Shown: positions 1-11,330 of the stretch, piece after piece
Numbering within the stretch: position 1 is the stretch's first letter
Layout: each line of letters opens with the position of its first letter
Assembly: GCA_005656395.1 (NCBI GenBank)
Contig: SRSI01000069.1
Location: 124,001-188,000, forward strand
DNA from: Strongyloides papillosus
Lineage: Eukaryota; Nematoda; Chromadorea; Rhabditida; Strongyloididae
Length of the DNA: 64,000 nucleotides
Direction: 5' to 3'
Translations under genes and position numbers: made by a program
The notes under the pieces: model-generated
What the model was told of the DNA's origin: nothing
The model's input: only the letters and a program-made list of their open reading frames with translations
Database searches by the model: none

Positions 1-131
1 AATGAGAGTTGGCAAAAATAATACAATTATATTATATGATATAAAATATTTAGATTTATAAATGAGAATAAAAATTGTTTTACACTATTTTCAAAAATTA
101 AATTTAATCAAATTATTTTGAAATAATAAAG

Positions 132-407
132 CTTTATCTATGTTTTTATGCAATGACACATGTTTCAAAATTCGTTCTATCTGATGCCTTCATAATAGAT
201 AGTGTAACGGAAAATAAAATAAATGAATTTGATTTTGTTGCTTTTAAAAATACTGATGAAAGTAAAGTTTTAATTATTTTAAATAAGAATGAAGGAGATT
301 TAAACATTAAAATTAATTCTATAAATTCTAATGCTGTGAATATTGGAATTGTTAGAGTAGAAAAATATTCATTTAAGGCAATTGTTGATATTTTAAACAC
401 TAGATAA
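132..407 (+). CDS. GH30 glucosylceramidase-like, C-terminal exon (partial)
   Basis: This is the C-terminal end of a lysosomal glucosylceramidase-like (GH30, GBA-type) protein, which hydrolyses glucosylceramide. What is visible is the C-terminal beta-sandwich: FYAMTHVSKFV corresponds to the family's YYA.GHxSKF strand, followed by FVAFKN..ESKVLIILNKNE and a terminal SFKAIVDIL strand. The catalytic barrel would lie left of the window. The reading frame is open from an in-frame stop at 105-107. An AG acceptor at 130-131 would start the exon with LYLCFYAM, so the ATG at 153 is probably not the true start. An AATAAA poly(A) signal lies at 491-496. Whether upstream exons are intact cannot be seen; it could be a fragment of a pseudogene. 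Confidence 0.6.
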   Translation, partial: LYLCFYAMTHVSKFVLSDAFIIDSVTENKINEFDFVAFKNTDESKVLIILNKNEGDLNIKINSINSNAVNIGIVRVEKYSFKAIVDILNTR

Positions 408-737
408 TTTCATTTTTTTATAGTTTGTGATATTTACTTTAAACTTCTTTATTATTAATATTGTTTTCTATGTATCCCTTTTTATTGTGAAATAAAATAT
501 ATAATTATTTATCATTATGGTATTGAATTTTAATTTTATAAAATAAAAAAACATTAGACTTTCTCAATAAATTTTTAAATAGACACATAGCAAAACTTTT
601 TTTAATGATCACATTTAAAACACTTCACCTTCTCATTAAATTTTTAAAAGTACATAGGAAACATTTTATGGTATCTATGTGATGAGAGTAACAAAAACTT
701 TGTACCGTTTTTAACATATCGCGGTTTTTTTACCACA
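408..737. other. Intergenic, 3' flank of the GH30-like exon
   Basis: AT-rich sequence with the poly(A) signal at 491-496; no coding or RNA feature seen. Confidence 0.5.
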
Positions 738-2026
738 ATTTGGTATCCACACTATGTTGTTTAGTATTAAATTCCTCGGTCGAATACTTTGACCCCTGCC
801 GCAGCGACGTTTTTCTAAACTTGTAAATAACCCATTTGAAGCTAATAAAAGTTTATAAAACTCTTACAGGACATTGTTTATGTTGTGTAGAGGTAGATTA
901 TTTAAAAAAATTTTTAAAATTTCCAAAAATGGAAATTTTTTATTTTGAAGCTTTATATCTCGACCGTTAAACGTGATATCTTATATGAAACTTATATATT
1001 CTGAAAGCCCTTGATCTACCCTACAAGAATATACACATGACATATCGAAGTTACTGAACGTTTTCGAGATATTTAGATTTAAAGTTAATTACCCATAATT
1101 TTTTAATATTTATGATATTAAAAGTCAATTTTTTAAATTATTAGGACTTTAAAATTTTTCTAGCATAGATTACATTTTATACTATATTAAAAAAAATAAA
1201 GTTACTACAAAATACTATCTATAAATGATCATTTTAGCCAAATATTTTAAGTAATAACGTTTAAAGAAAAACTTATTTAAACTTCTAAATATGAACCTTT
1301 ATAAGTTGATATTTGTATATTACTATCAGATCATGCTTCAACTGTACATATTTTTATTATTCCTTCCAAAAAAGGCATTCATTTTATGTCTTGAACACAT
1401 CTCAAATGTGCTCTTTTATACCTCAGAAACATATAATAATATTTATATTTTTTATTTAGAAAACAATTCTAGCACTTTAGAAAGTTTTCTAATGCTAAAA
1501 CCAAAGTATTTTATCATTTTTTTAAAAGTGAAAGTAAAATTTTTTTTAATATAAATTAATCATTTAAGGAATTTTTCTTTACTTTTAACTCATTTACATA
1601 GCTTATAATATGTATTAACAGAATTTTTGAATTCTTGTAATTAAAAAAATTGGCTTTTAGTATTATAATTATTGAAAAATTATGGGTAATTAACTTTAAA
1701 TCTAAATATCTCGAAAACGTTCAGTAACTTTGATATGCCATGTGTATATTCTTGTAGGGTAGATCAAGGGCTTTCAGAATATATAGGTTTCATATAAGAT
1801 ATCACGTTTAACGGTCGAGATATAAAGCTTCAAAATAAAAAATTTCCATTTTTGAAAATTTTAAAAATTTTTTTAACTAATCTACCTCTACACAGCATAA
1901 ACAATGTCCTGTAAGAGTTTCATAAACTTTTATTAGCTTCAAATGGGTTATTTACAAGTTTAGAAAAACGTCGCTGCGGCAGGGGTCAAAGTATTCGACC
2001 GAGGAAACAACATAGTGTGTATCATA
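738..2026. repeat. Foldback element with ~400 bp inverted arms
   Basis: The left arm (about 738-1160) is repeated in reverse complement on the right (about 1620-2026) with high identity. Landmarks are the GC-rich tract with TTTGACCCCTGCCGCAGCGA at about 789-808 and its mirror at 1970-1990, and TAATTACCCATAATTTTT near both inner ends. The left arm has an 11 bp insertion relative to the right between ACTATGTTGTTT and CCTCGGTCG. The loop is about 460 bp and holds an 87-codon open frame (1291-1554) that resembles no protein I know. This is a foldback or MITE-like DNA element rather than a gene; no transposase and no clear target-site duplication were seen. Confidence 0.8.
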
Positions 2027-2210
2027 TAAAAAAACAGAGACATCATACAAAAAAAAGTTAATTGACAAAAGATTTTTTATTGTATACTTTTTATTTCTTA
2101 TACCGCTAATTTCATTTTATTTTAAAACATCTATTGAATCGCTGTGCGGAAAATTTTTTTTTAATTACTGAAGATTTTATTATTTTTTATTAACATTTAA
2201 TTACTTTCAG

Positions 2211-3158
2211 AATTTATCGTTCGGATATCATGGGAGCAAAAAAATTTGAAGATACTCCCCCACCAACAACTGTGGAAGATGCAGAAGGAGGAAACAAAAA
2301 TTATATTCATAGTTTTCCATCTAACCAAAGAGCTCCAGGAGGTAATTTTAAATTATTTAATCTATTTTGATATTTTATTTACAGGTAACATTTTTCAAAG
2401 ACCTATGGGTACAGGAATAGTTCGTGGCAATGTCAATAAAGTTTCTTTCAATGTAAGACAACCACTAACTTTAGCTCCAAATAATACCATGCATCGTACG
2501 GGTTATAGAACTTCTCCTCAACCTTCCTCAAATGCAAAACAAAACACCATGAGAAGTTTAGAAAGAATGCCAAATAGACTTTCAAGAAGTAATTTTAAAA
2601 ATAGATTTAAAAACATCTCTGATGAAAATTATAATCCTATTGACCGTCCATGTGACGTTATTTTTGAGGAAGATAGAAAATTGGCCGTGGACTATAGCCA
2701 TCCTGATGAGATTATTGTCAGTGAAGCAGGCAATGTATCTAAATGTTATAAAACATGGGAAGAGGCCAACTTTCACCCAGCTTTGCAAAATACAATAAAA
2801 AAATTCTGGATATGCAAAACCAAGAAAAATTCAGGCCTTTGCAATCCCCATAATTGCAAATGGTTTTGATTTAATCTGTCAATCTGAAGCTGCTTCTGGA
2901 AAAACAGGAGCATACTTGTTACCGATAATTGATGAAATGTTAAAAAGTGAGTGGAAATCGAAAAATAAACCAAAAACGCCATATGGTATGATAATTGCTC
3001 CAACACGTGAATTGGTCATTCAAATTAGTGAGTATGGAAGAAAATTGTATGAAGAAACAAAACTTTGCTGTGCAATGTTGTATGGTCAAAAAACAAAAGA
3101 TTTTTTCAAACACATAAAATCAAATCCTTCGTCTACTATACATATGATAAGGGTTTAA
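2211..3158 (+). pseudogene. DDX3/VASA-like DEAD-box helicase pseudogene
   Basis: A truncated, frameshifted ATP-dependent RNA helicase of the DDX3/PL10/VASA group. An exon opens after the TTTCAG at 2205-2210 (candidate ATG 2230). A 43 bp intron (2342-2384) is followed by an unstructured N-terminal region rich in N, R and P, then the upstream Q-motif region (TWEEANFHPALQNTIKK). At an A-run around 2797-2803 the frame shifts by one. The other frame continues through IIANGFDL, a degraded Walker A (SEAASGKT in place of AxTGSGKT) and motif Ia (PTRELVIQI). Sequence stops at 3158, before the DEAD and SAT motifs and the second RecA domain. The frameshift, altered Walker A and missing two-thirds make it non-functional as a helicase. 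Confidence 0.8.
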
Positions 3159-3503
3159 ATAATATATATATTTTTAATAATTTGATAGCACTTTTATTGT
3201 TGTCTACATGAGCAAAAAAATTAAAAATAATTAATTTTTTAGGTTTAAAAGATTAATGAAAAAAATAACAAAATACTATGATTGTTTCTCAAAATAAAAC
3301 ACATAAAACTAAACAAAAAATGTATTCAATAATAAAGAAAAAAAACCCTCAAAATCATAAGAAATGTTAATTTTTTTCTTACAAAAACGCATTATTTCTA
3401 CATTTAACAAGTATTATTTTATTGAAAAAACACAATGTTTTAATAATCAAAATAATGATAAATTAGCATATAAAATACATACAATTCTCTTTTATTTGTT
3501 ATA
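3159..3503. other. Intergenic, gene-less
   Basis: AT-rich spacer between the helicase relic and the retrotransposon LTR; nothing recognised. Confidence 0.5.
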
Positions 3504-3752
3504 GTTAAAATTTTATTATTAAATGGTGTATAACCTAAAAAATATAGAATGATAACAAAAGATACAATACAATATAATAAACGCGATATAAAATAAAAGA
3601 TGTATCCCATATATGTTCATCATATAAATATTTTATGATAGAGATTACACCGAGAAATCACAAAATAAATGCATGATATTAAATTTAGCTTAATTCATAC
3701 CATAACTTATTTCGTGTCAAGAGAAATTTCTTGAATTTATCTGACTCCTTCA
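3504..3752 (-). repeat. 3' LTR of the gypsy element
   Basis: Matches 7928-8148 in patches at both ends and in the middle. Its first bases overlap the TGA stop codon of the polyprotein (3750-3752). Confidence 0.65.
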
Positions 3753-6700
3753 TCCTTTAACTTTGAGATTTCTGCTGGATCTTCTTAATTTTCTTCCATC
3801 ATGAGTAATTAGCAGAGCAGTTTTCTTATCGTTGGAAATTGATTGTAGTTGACAAGGATCGGAGTATTTTGGTTCAAGTTTTCTCGTAGATTTTTTCTTG
3901 TAGTAGGCAGTTTTGGTTGATGGTAGATTTGTCATTTCTTTCTCCTTGTTATTGATAAAAGAAGAGGCTTTCAATCTAAGACTTAATGGAGAAACCGGTA
4001 ACCTTGAAAAGTGAAGTTCGTATGGACTTGGCTGGTTTTGTTTTGAACTAATATTGTAGTAGTAGACAATAAGACCAACAAGATCATCCCACTCTTTACC
4101 AGATTGAGATAACATTTCCTTAGTTAGTGTATGTTGTAGACATTCAATATGACGTTCAGCAAAGGCGTTTCCAGATGAGTTTAATGGAGTGATGAAAGAT
4201 GACATAATACCAATTTCGCTCAAAGATTTTTCAATTCCTTTAAAATATGGCGCGTTATCCATGCGCAGTAATTTCATAGGACCATGAGTTTGAATGATTG
4301 TGGTGATGACGTTCATAATTGTTGAACTAGTAGTATCGGGAAGTGGAGCAGCAATTCGATATTTTGTAACAATATCGGTGAAGAGGATGATGTGCTTGTT
4401 TTTCTTTGATGTTTCTTTTAGTGGACCTAAGATATCACAAGCTACATTTTGCCAAGGAAAGTGAAAATTGTAATTGGAATTTGAATCAACGGGTTTTGAT
4501 GGAGCTGGGTTGGTAGATTGGCAGATAGAACAATTTGCTAAATAATCACTGACATATTTTCTTACATGGGGAATGAAAGTTGAAGCAAGTATTGTCTGTA
4601 AAGTTCTTTCAATACCATAGTGATCTGATTTGTCATGTGATAAGAATAAGATTTTGTTGATGGTTTCGATGTTCTCTGGTATAACAATTTGGTTGGTTGA
4701 TGTTACTATAACATCATCGCCACGCCGTTTTACGTGAACTCCTTCCCAAGGGGTGTTGTTTTCAACAGCATCAAGAAGAGATTTTTCATTAGATTGTAAT
4801 TCGAGAACGTGAATATCGAGAGAATCAAATTGGTCAACTTCACCATGAAGAAATTGTACTTTCTTTGGTCTACCACGTTTTTTCAAGATAACATTATTAG
4901 AAGAGAAGAGGCGGCTGATTGAGTCAGCGAGTTGATTTGAAGATTGATTTACGTATGTAATTTTGATATCATACGCACAAATACATTGAATAAGATCGGT
5001 AAGGTGTTTTTCACTTGATTTATGAATAAATTGCAGTGGACGGTGGTCGCTTTCGACAATAACAGTAGAATTTGCATTGACAATAAAAAAATGGAAATAA
5101 TCAAGACTTTTCTTTATACCAAGGAGTTCTAAATACGTTGGAGAACGATCCTTTTTTGTTACAGGAAGTTTAAAACTATAGTGGGCAATAGGCTTTGGTA
5201 TATCACAAGATTGGGTAACATAAATGAGACTGGAACCAATTCCAGTTTGACATGCATCAACTTTGATTTTTAAAGTGTATGGTTCATTTGTGGGCATAAG
5301 ATGTAATGGAGAAGCAAAAACACATTTGAGGAGATTGTCATAATCATCAATAAGTTCCGGTGACCATTCAACCAAATCCTTTGATGATTTAGAAGTAGCT
5401 AGACTATGTAGACGTTTTGAATATTTGGTAAATAATGGGGACATCATGCGAAAATAATTGATACTTTGTAAACGGGAATATAATTGCTTTTTTGTAGTTG
5501 GACGACTCTTTTTCATTAAAGCATAAACAGAATCAACAGCAGGTTCATAGGTGGCGCCTTTAAAGGTCCATCCTAAATAGGTAATTGAATCACGAAAAAA
5601 CTCACATTTTGATATATTTATTTTCAAACCGCGTGCGTCTAGAGAAGAAATAACTTGTAATGTTGATTCATAATGGTGCTCGGGGGTTGAATTTGTTAAG
5701 ATAAGCAAATCATCAATGTATGTAAAAATCTGGGCATTTTCGATATTTGGAATAAGTTGTTCAATGGATCTTTGAAATAAAGCGGGGCTATTACGTGCTC
5801 CTTGAACTAACCGACAGAATTGATATGTTTGATTGAAAGCGGTAAATGAAAAATGGTGGCGGTTGTTCTTATGGAGGCTGATTTGAAAGAAACTATTTGT
5901 TAAGTCAATTTTTGAAGCTAGTGTGAACGGATGCATACTACCGATTATAGTTGTAAAATGAGGGGACTGTTGGACGATTTTACGAGTGGCAGCATTTACT
6001 CTACGTGCATCAAGTATGAATCTACGACGAGGAGTTCCATCAGAATTTAGGGCAAGCTTACCAGTTGAATCTCTTTTTGACAACATATAATACGGACATG
6101 TTTCGATAGCATCACTACGTTCAATTATGCCATTTTCTTCTAAACGATCAATCAGAGTTTTGAGTTCAGGGGTTTGTGGTGTGTGGTAATATTTGAAATC
6201 AGGAATATCTTTGTCGGGAAAAATGATTTGTTCTGGTGCTACAATTCGACCTTCTCCCATATCATACTCGTGACTTGGGGTAATTGATGGATATTTTTGG
6301 AGTATATCATCTTTCAATTTCTTTTCTAGATCTAAGTCTATAATGGGGTCACCAAGAACAGCAGTATTCACTTGAGTGTTTGGAGGTGGTTCTTCGAAGT
6401 CGACAATTCCTGTAGAAGCATGGATGATTGCACCTAATGGCTGAAGGAGATCCATTCCGATAAGAACATCATAACCTGAGTACGAGATTGAATTGATAAA
6501 GACGGTATCTAAGGTGTGAGAATGACCATCTAAAGAAATAGTAGTTGGGGACAGGGCAGATTTGGTGAAATGTAAATGACCATTGGAGAATACCTGATGG
6601 ATTGTCTCAGGGACATCAGAAGAAATAATTTTGTTCTTTATCTTTGAATCGATACATGTAATGTTGGAACCAGGGTCAATAAGTGCTTTCAGAGGAGTAT

Positions 6701-7868
6701 CATTTACCATAACTTCTTTGATAATGAGGGGGAATGGTTGGGTAGCATTTGAAGAATTGTTGTTTGATTCATTTTTGACAGTAAATGTATTGGGAGATGA
6801 AGTTTGTTTTTGATTGAAAGATTGTGAATTTCTATTATAATTACCTTTTGGAATACCACGGGATTTCTTACCACAATTTTCCTCACGATGACCAGGAATT
6901 TGACACCAATTACATTTTTCTTTTACTCTCTCAGAATTATCTGAAGAATGTCTGTACAGAAGACCGTTAGCTTTGAAGAAATGTAATAGTGCAGTAACTA
7001 GAGTTGGATTCGTAGTGGCGGTACTATTGAGGACAACCTTGAAGAGATACGGCTTCGGAGTAAGAAGATCCAACAGACGACGGCGGAAAGATTGGAAGTT
7101 GAGTTCTGCCGGAAGATCGCGATACATTGTTTCATGGAGTTGTACAAATTCACGAAGTGTTTTCTCAAACTTGTCATTAGAAAAATTCAACTTGAAGAAC
7201 GAGTATTGTGTCTCAAGATCGTTGGTGATAAGAGTATCGTCGATGATTGGAGCAAGACGAGTTAAGTATTCATCAAAAGTTTCATCTGGAAACTTATTTG
7301 GTAACATCTCACGTGCTTTATCCTCAAAGCGACTTCTTAAGAGTGGAAATTTGGTGTTCTCATCAGTTACACCATCAATAGCAAATGCATCACGAAGTTG
7401 AGATAGAAAAGTTGAAAACTTTCGGGAAGTTTCAGTGTGGGAGAATTTTGTAACGGCAAGAGTAAAGTGATAGCTCATTGTCTTTGGTTTGTTTGAAATT
7501 GCAGCAGAAGATTGATTTGATTTGGTAGAATTGTGATGATGTTTGGTCTGATAGATTTGGTCGCCCTTAATTGGGGTGGAAGTCAGCTTTGGTGGAGATA
7601 ATGATAACTTTATCGGTGAAAGTGTAAGTTTATCAACACTAGAAACAGTTGATTGAAGTGTATTGGTGGAGTTGAGAAGTGAATCACCCTTTTGAAGACC
7701 TCGTAAGATTGGTAGTTGTTGTTTTTCTCTACGGTCCAAGACTCCGGAATACCGCAGTAGTTGTTGGTCGTTGAGAGGTAGGGCGTCGTCGATTTTCTTC
7801 AGCAACTCACGTAGTTGGATAAGTTTAAACTTTGAAGACTCGTCTAAACTATCGTTAAGATTTGACAT
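3750..7868 (-). CDS. Gypsy-type gag-pol polyprotein
   Basis: One uninterrupted 1372-residue frame encoding gag and pol of a Ty3/gypsy retrotransposon. In order: a helical gag region (about 120-300); one CCHC zinc knuckle (CX2CX4HX4C, about 313-326); an aspartic protease with a DPGSN active site (about 394) in place of the usual D[ST]G; reverse transcriptase with the YIDD catalytic box (about 716); RNase H (KVDACQTG, about 868); and integrase with an H..H..CxxC zinc site (about 1078-1112) and D, D, E residues (about 1142, 1204 and 1238; D to E spacing 33). A basic tail ends the protein and no chromodomain is apparent. Gag and pol are fused in one frame without a frameshift site. The intact frame suggests recent activity. 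Confidence 0.93.
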   Translation of the reverse strand: MSNLNDSLDESSKFKLIQLRELLKKIDDALPLNDQQLLRYSGVLDRREKQQLPILRGLQKGDSLLNSTNTLQSTVSSVDKLTLSPIKLSLSPPKLTSTPIKGDQIYQTKHHHNSTKSNQSSAAISNKPKTMSYHFTLAVTKFSHTETSRKFSTFLSQLRDAFAIDGVTDENTKFPLLRSRFEDKAREMLPNKFPDETFDEYLTRLAPIIDDTLITNDLETQYSFFKLNFSNDKFEKTLREFVQLHETMYRDLPAELNFQSFRRRLLDLLTPKPYLFKVVLNSTATTNPTLVTALLHFFKANGLLYRHSSDNSERVKEKCNWCQIPGHREENCGKKSRGIPKGNYNRNSQSFNQKQTSSPNTFTVKNESNNNSSNATQPFPLIIKEVMVNDTPLKALIDPGSNITCIDSKIKNKIISSDVPETIHQVFSNGHLHFTKSALSPTTISLDGHSHTLDTVFINSISYSGYDVLIGMDLLQPLGAIIHASTGIVDFEEPPPNTQVNTAVLGDPIIDLDLEKKLKDDILQKYPSITPSHEYDMGEGRIVAPEQIIFPDKDIPDFKYYHTPQTPELKTLIDRLEENGIIERSDAIETCPYYMLSKRDSTGKLALNSDGTPRRRFILDARRVNAATRKIVQQSPHFTTIIGSMHPFTLASKIDLTNSFFQISLHKNNRHHFSFTAFNQTYQFCRLVQGARNSPALFQRSIEQLIPNIENAQIFTYIDDLLILTNSTPEHHYESTLQVISSLDARGLKINISKCEFFRDSITYLGWTFKGATYEPAVDSVYALMKKSRPTTKKQLYSRLQSINYFRMMSPLFTKYSKRLHSLATSKSSKDLVEWSPELIDDYDNLLKCVFASPLHLMPTNEPYTLKIKVDACQTGIGSSLIYVTQSCDIPKPIAHYSFKLPVTKKDRSPTYLELLGIKKSLDYFHFFIVNANSTVIVESDHRPLQFIHKSSEKHLTDLIQCICAYDIKITYVNQSSNQLADSISRLFSSNNVILKKRGRPKKVQFLHGEVDQFDSLDIHVLELQSNEKSLLDAVENNTPWEGVHVKRRGDDVIVTSTNQIVIPENIETINKILFLSHDKSDHYGIERTLQTILASTFIPHVRKYVSDYLANCSICQSTNPAPSKPVDSNSNYNFHFPWQNVACDILGPLKETSKKNKHIILFTDIVTKYRIAAPLPDTTSSTIMNVITTIIQTHGPMKLLRMDNAPYFKGIEKSLSEIGIMSSFITPLNSSGNAFAERHIECLQHTLTKEMLSQSGKEWDDLVGLIVYYYNISSKQNQPSPYELHFSRLPVSPLSLRLKASSFINNKEKEMTNLPSTKTAYYKKKSTRKLEPKYSDPCQLQSISNDKKTALLITHDGRKLRRSSRNLKVKG

Positions 7869-7927
7869 TAACTTGTCACTAGGTTTCAGCGAAATCCAGT
7901 TAAAATTGCTTACTCGCTAGCTAACAA

Positions 7928-8148
7928 GTTAAAATTTTATTAAAGCTGGTGTGTAACCTATAATAAATACAAACATGAATATTTAAAGGGGGAACATACT
8001 ATAACAATAATTATGAAATGATGGGGTATGGTGGGGGAATGGTAAAAAATGAACATTATATGATAAAAAATGATAAAATTACACCGTAGAACAGATCCTG
8101 ACTAATTCGTGTCAAGAGATATTTACGAATATATCTGACTTTAGTACA
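7928..8148 (-). repeat. 5' LTR of the gypsy element
   Basis: Partner of 3504-3752. It carries a G-rich insert (GGTATGGTGGGGGAATGG around 8021-8038) not found in the other LTR. No convincing tRNA primer-binding site is adjacent. Confidence 0.65.
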
Positions 8149-8799
8149 ATATATTCTGTTTTCAATTATGACATGTAAAATGAATTTATCTTGGTATTTA
8201 TATTGGTTTCTGAATAACGCCTTCTGGAAGCGTTACATCTAGTTTTATAAGTTTCATGAATAAATCTTGATTCCGTTCGTTGTTACAAATTTTTAAAGTT
8301 TAGGTACATCTTTTAGGTTTCAACTAGTGTAACTTTTTAAATAAAAAGATGTTTTTATGATTGTCGCTTATTATTAAAAAGCAACTTTTTTCTATCTATT
8401 CTTAAAATATTATTCAACATATAGGTCGAATAATTTAAATAATTTCTTTAACATACAAAAACTGTGAATTGTCAAAAGAAATTTTATGAGACAATTTTTA
8501 AAAAGTTAAAATATTATTTTAATACAGTAAATAAAGTTTTCCCAACAGATATAATATCATTAATTATGATAAATTTTTAAAAAATTATAATTTGCCAAGG
8601 ATCATCATTACCACACTTTTGATAAAAAAGTAAAATATAAATATGTTTTCCAACATTTAAAAAATATTAAACTGAATATTATTATTAATTACTTACATGC
8701 GTTAAATAACATTACTTATTATTACTTTATAAACTGTAATATCTTTTATTACTTATGCTTTAAAAAATATTTTTTTTCAATATTTTTACTACCATATCA
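8149..8799. other. Gene-less spacer with a dispersed hairpin repeat
   Basis: No gene. The segment 8189-8246 (CTTGGTATTTATAT, then AACGCCTTCTGGAAGCGTT) recurs in inverted orientation at about 26454-26510. It includes a short inverted repeat (AACGC...GCGTT). Confidence 0.45.
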
Positions 8800-9745
8800 T
8801 ACACACAAAAAAAATGGGACACACATTTGCGTAAAATGTAATAAATTTGTCCCACCTAATAAAATTTGAATTTTCCTGATTTGCGATAATTTTAACGCAA
8901 TTATTTTGTACAAAAAATTAAGACAATAATTAGAATTAGTTTTTATTTTATTGTTTTTATTTTAAAAATTAAGTTATTTTTTACAATACATTTTAAAATA
9001 CAATATTAGATTTTAGCTTATTATAAGATTAAAAAATGCTTTTATAAAGAGTATTTAATGATATATGATAGTATTTTTTAGATATTCTTCAATTGTTTGA
9101 ATAACTATAAATAAGATTTTTATAAAAAGTTATATTCATCTGATGACTCAACTTTTTTATACTGTTTTTCAAGATCATCTTTAAAAGTCAAACCGATTAA
9201 AAGTTTTAAAACATTATACGTTTTGTTCATAGTAAAAAAATTTTTAAATATTTTAATTTAAATAAGAAAAATAGCAAGTACTAAGATAACATTTTCAATA
9301 AACATTACTTTGTATGGTTAGATAGTTATCACTCTTTCTTATTGTTGTTTTTAAATTTCTGAATTTTTCAATTTACTAGTGTTAACGGGTTGTTTAAAAG
9401 AATGATTTTTGTTGAAACGTTAACAACATTACATGAAATTGACTTCTGATAACTCACTTCATAATATATTATAAAAACGAATTAGATTCTAAAATAGGTG
9501 TAATATTTTTAAAATTTCTAATATTAAATAAATGTTTCATTACTTCAAAATATTAAAAGTATATATTTTTGTAAAAAAACGACCAAATTTATGCGAAAAT
9601 CTAACATTTTGCCTCATTTAAAACATTTTTGTTGTCGCCTAATATTTTTAAAATTTGAATAAATTTTGACATTTCAAAGTGGTGGGACATTTTATTGCAT
9701 TTTATGTAATAATGTCAAAATTTGTCCCATTTTTTTTTGTGTGTA
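8800..9745 (+). mobile_element. Non-autonomous TIR DNA element, copy 1
   Basis: About 946 bp bounded by terminal inverted repeats of roughly 22 bp: TACACACAAAAAAAATGGGAC on the left, mirrored at 9725-9745. Sub-terminal GTCCCACC blocks and hexamers such as TTTATGCG/TTTGCG are also inverted. The interior is AT-rich with no transposase frame. Copies at 10530-11330 and 38008-38960 align along most of the length, which defines the family. It is MITE-like; the parent superfamily is not resolved. Confidence 0.75.
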
Positions 9746-10529
9746 CTATTTTGTGTAGTTATTATTAAAAAAAATATTTTTACGTATTTTTTTGAATTAT
9801 TATTTATTTAATCTTACTTTCATACATTCTATGTTTGAAATACAAAAAGCTAATAGTCAAAAATAGGGTAATATCGTAAATATTTTTGTTAATAAAACAT
9901 TATTAATGTCAAAAAATTAAATAAATTTGCACACCTACTCTACTTTTTAGAAATATCATGAAAATAATCAATATTTGACTAATCATAACATTTTGCAAAT
10001 TAAAATGTAGTAAATGAAACTATATTCATTCAGTAGATATTTATTTAATGCGTCATAATAATTGTAGCGTATTTTTAAAAAATATCTTATAAAAATATTA
10101 CTATTGAAAAAACATCATAAAATTGACAAAATTGATAATATTTTTTACATTTCAAAAAATTTAACATAGTTATTAAAGCTTCATATGTTTACAGCATTTT
10201 AGAAATATTGAAATAAAAATTCTTTATTATAATTAGCAACAATTATTAAAACATTTTTTATATAAAAACGTATCATCCACTTGGAGTTTAAAAAATGTGC
10301 ATAAATTTTGAAAATCGATAACTCTATTCAAACTCTATTCTTCTTTGTGGAATCTGTAAAATAATAATGGTATATCTTGGCTAAAAAATAATTGTAGTAC
10401 CACATTCGTATTCTAAGAATATGCAAAATTATATATATAGATATCTAAAAAACTCTACGAAGATCATCTTATGTTTTTGTTTATTATATAGAACCGCTGA
10501 TAATATGTTTATTATTTTAAAACGACTAG
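9746..10529. other. Gene-less AT-rich spacer between TIR element copies
   Basis: No coding, RNA or repeat signal recognised. Confidence 0.5.
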
Positions 10530-11330
10530 TACACACAAAAAAGTACAAAACTTTGAGCAAAATACAAAAACTATTACAATCTAATAAAATTTGAATTGTT
10601 CTCATTTTCTACTAATTATGTCGCAATTATATCATACATAAAAATTAAAGCAATAATTAGAGAATTTTTAAAATAAGTTTTTATTTCTCTATTATATTAT
10701 TCTTATTTTAAAACTTAATTTGTTTTTTCCAGTACATTGTAAAGTACAAATTTAGGATTTTGTTTTATGTAAGATTATGAATGTTTTTATAAAGAGCATT
10801 TGTTGACATACAACAGTATGTTTTTTAACATTTTTCAAGTATTAAAAATACTATAAATAGAATTTTTATGTAAAATTACACTCATCTGAAAGCCCGAATT
10901 TTTTTATAATGTTTTTAAAAATCAAGCTTCTGAAAAGTTATAAAAGACTATGCATTTTGTCCATTTGAAAAATAAGTTTCAAATATTTTTATTTAAAGAA
11001 GTGCAAATACCAAAATAATATTTTAATTAATCGATAATAGTCTACGTGGTTAAATAATTATTGCTTTTCATTATTACTTCCATCAAATTTTTAAATTTTT
11101 AAACATTTTGTTGCTAGTAGAATGTTTGGTAGAATAATTTTTGTTAAAACATTAAGAACTTCATAGGAAATCAACGTATAAAAACGTACGTTATAAAATA
11201 TTATAAAAAATAATCTAGATTCTAAGATGAGCATAATATCATAATAAAAAATATCAAGATTAAATAAAACTTATGTTACTTTGAAATGTCAAGTACAGAG
11301 TTTTTAGAAAAAGCGCACATTTTTTAAACT
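10530..11330 (+). mobile_element. Non-autonomous TIR DNA element, copy 2 (3'-truncated)
   Basis: Starts with TACACACAAAAAAGTAC and follows copy 1 through the blocks around ATTAAAGCAATAATTAGA and TTTATAAAGAGCATTTG. Similarity fades near 11300-11340 and the right terminal repeat is missing. It is more diverged than copy 3 is from copy 1. Confidence 0.65.

Larger units (their letters stand above)
3504..8148 (-). mobile_element. Ty3/gypsy LTR retrotransposon
   Basis: A complete-looking LTR element in reverse orientation: 5' LTR at 7928-8148, a gag-pol frame at 7868-3750, and 3' LTR at 3504-3752. The two LTRs share the start (TG...AGTCAGATA...TCTTGACACGAA), an internal block near GGTGTAATxTxT and the end (GGTTAxACACCA...AAAATTTTAAC), but their middles differ markedly and their lengths differ (about 221 vs 249 bp). 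The domain order protease-RT-RNase H-integrase places it in Ty3/gypsy. No clear target-site duplication was seen. Confidence 0.85.

Noticed and set aside
1291..1554. 87-codon frame in the foldback loop
   Set aside because: Phe/Tyr/Leu-rich composition expected from AT-rich DNA; no homology recognised.
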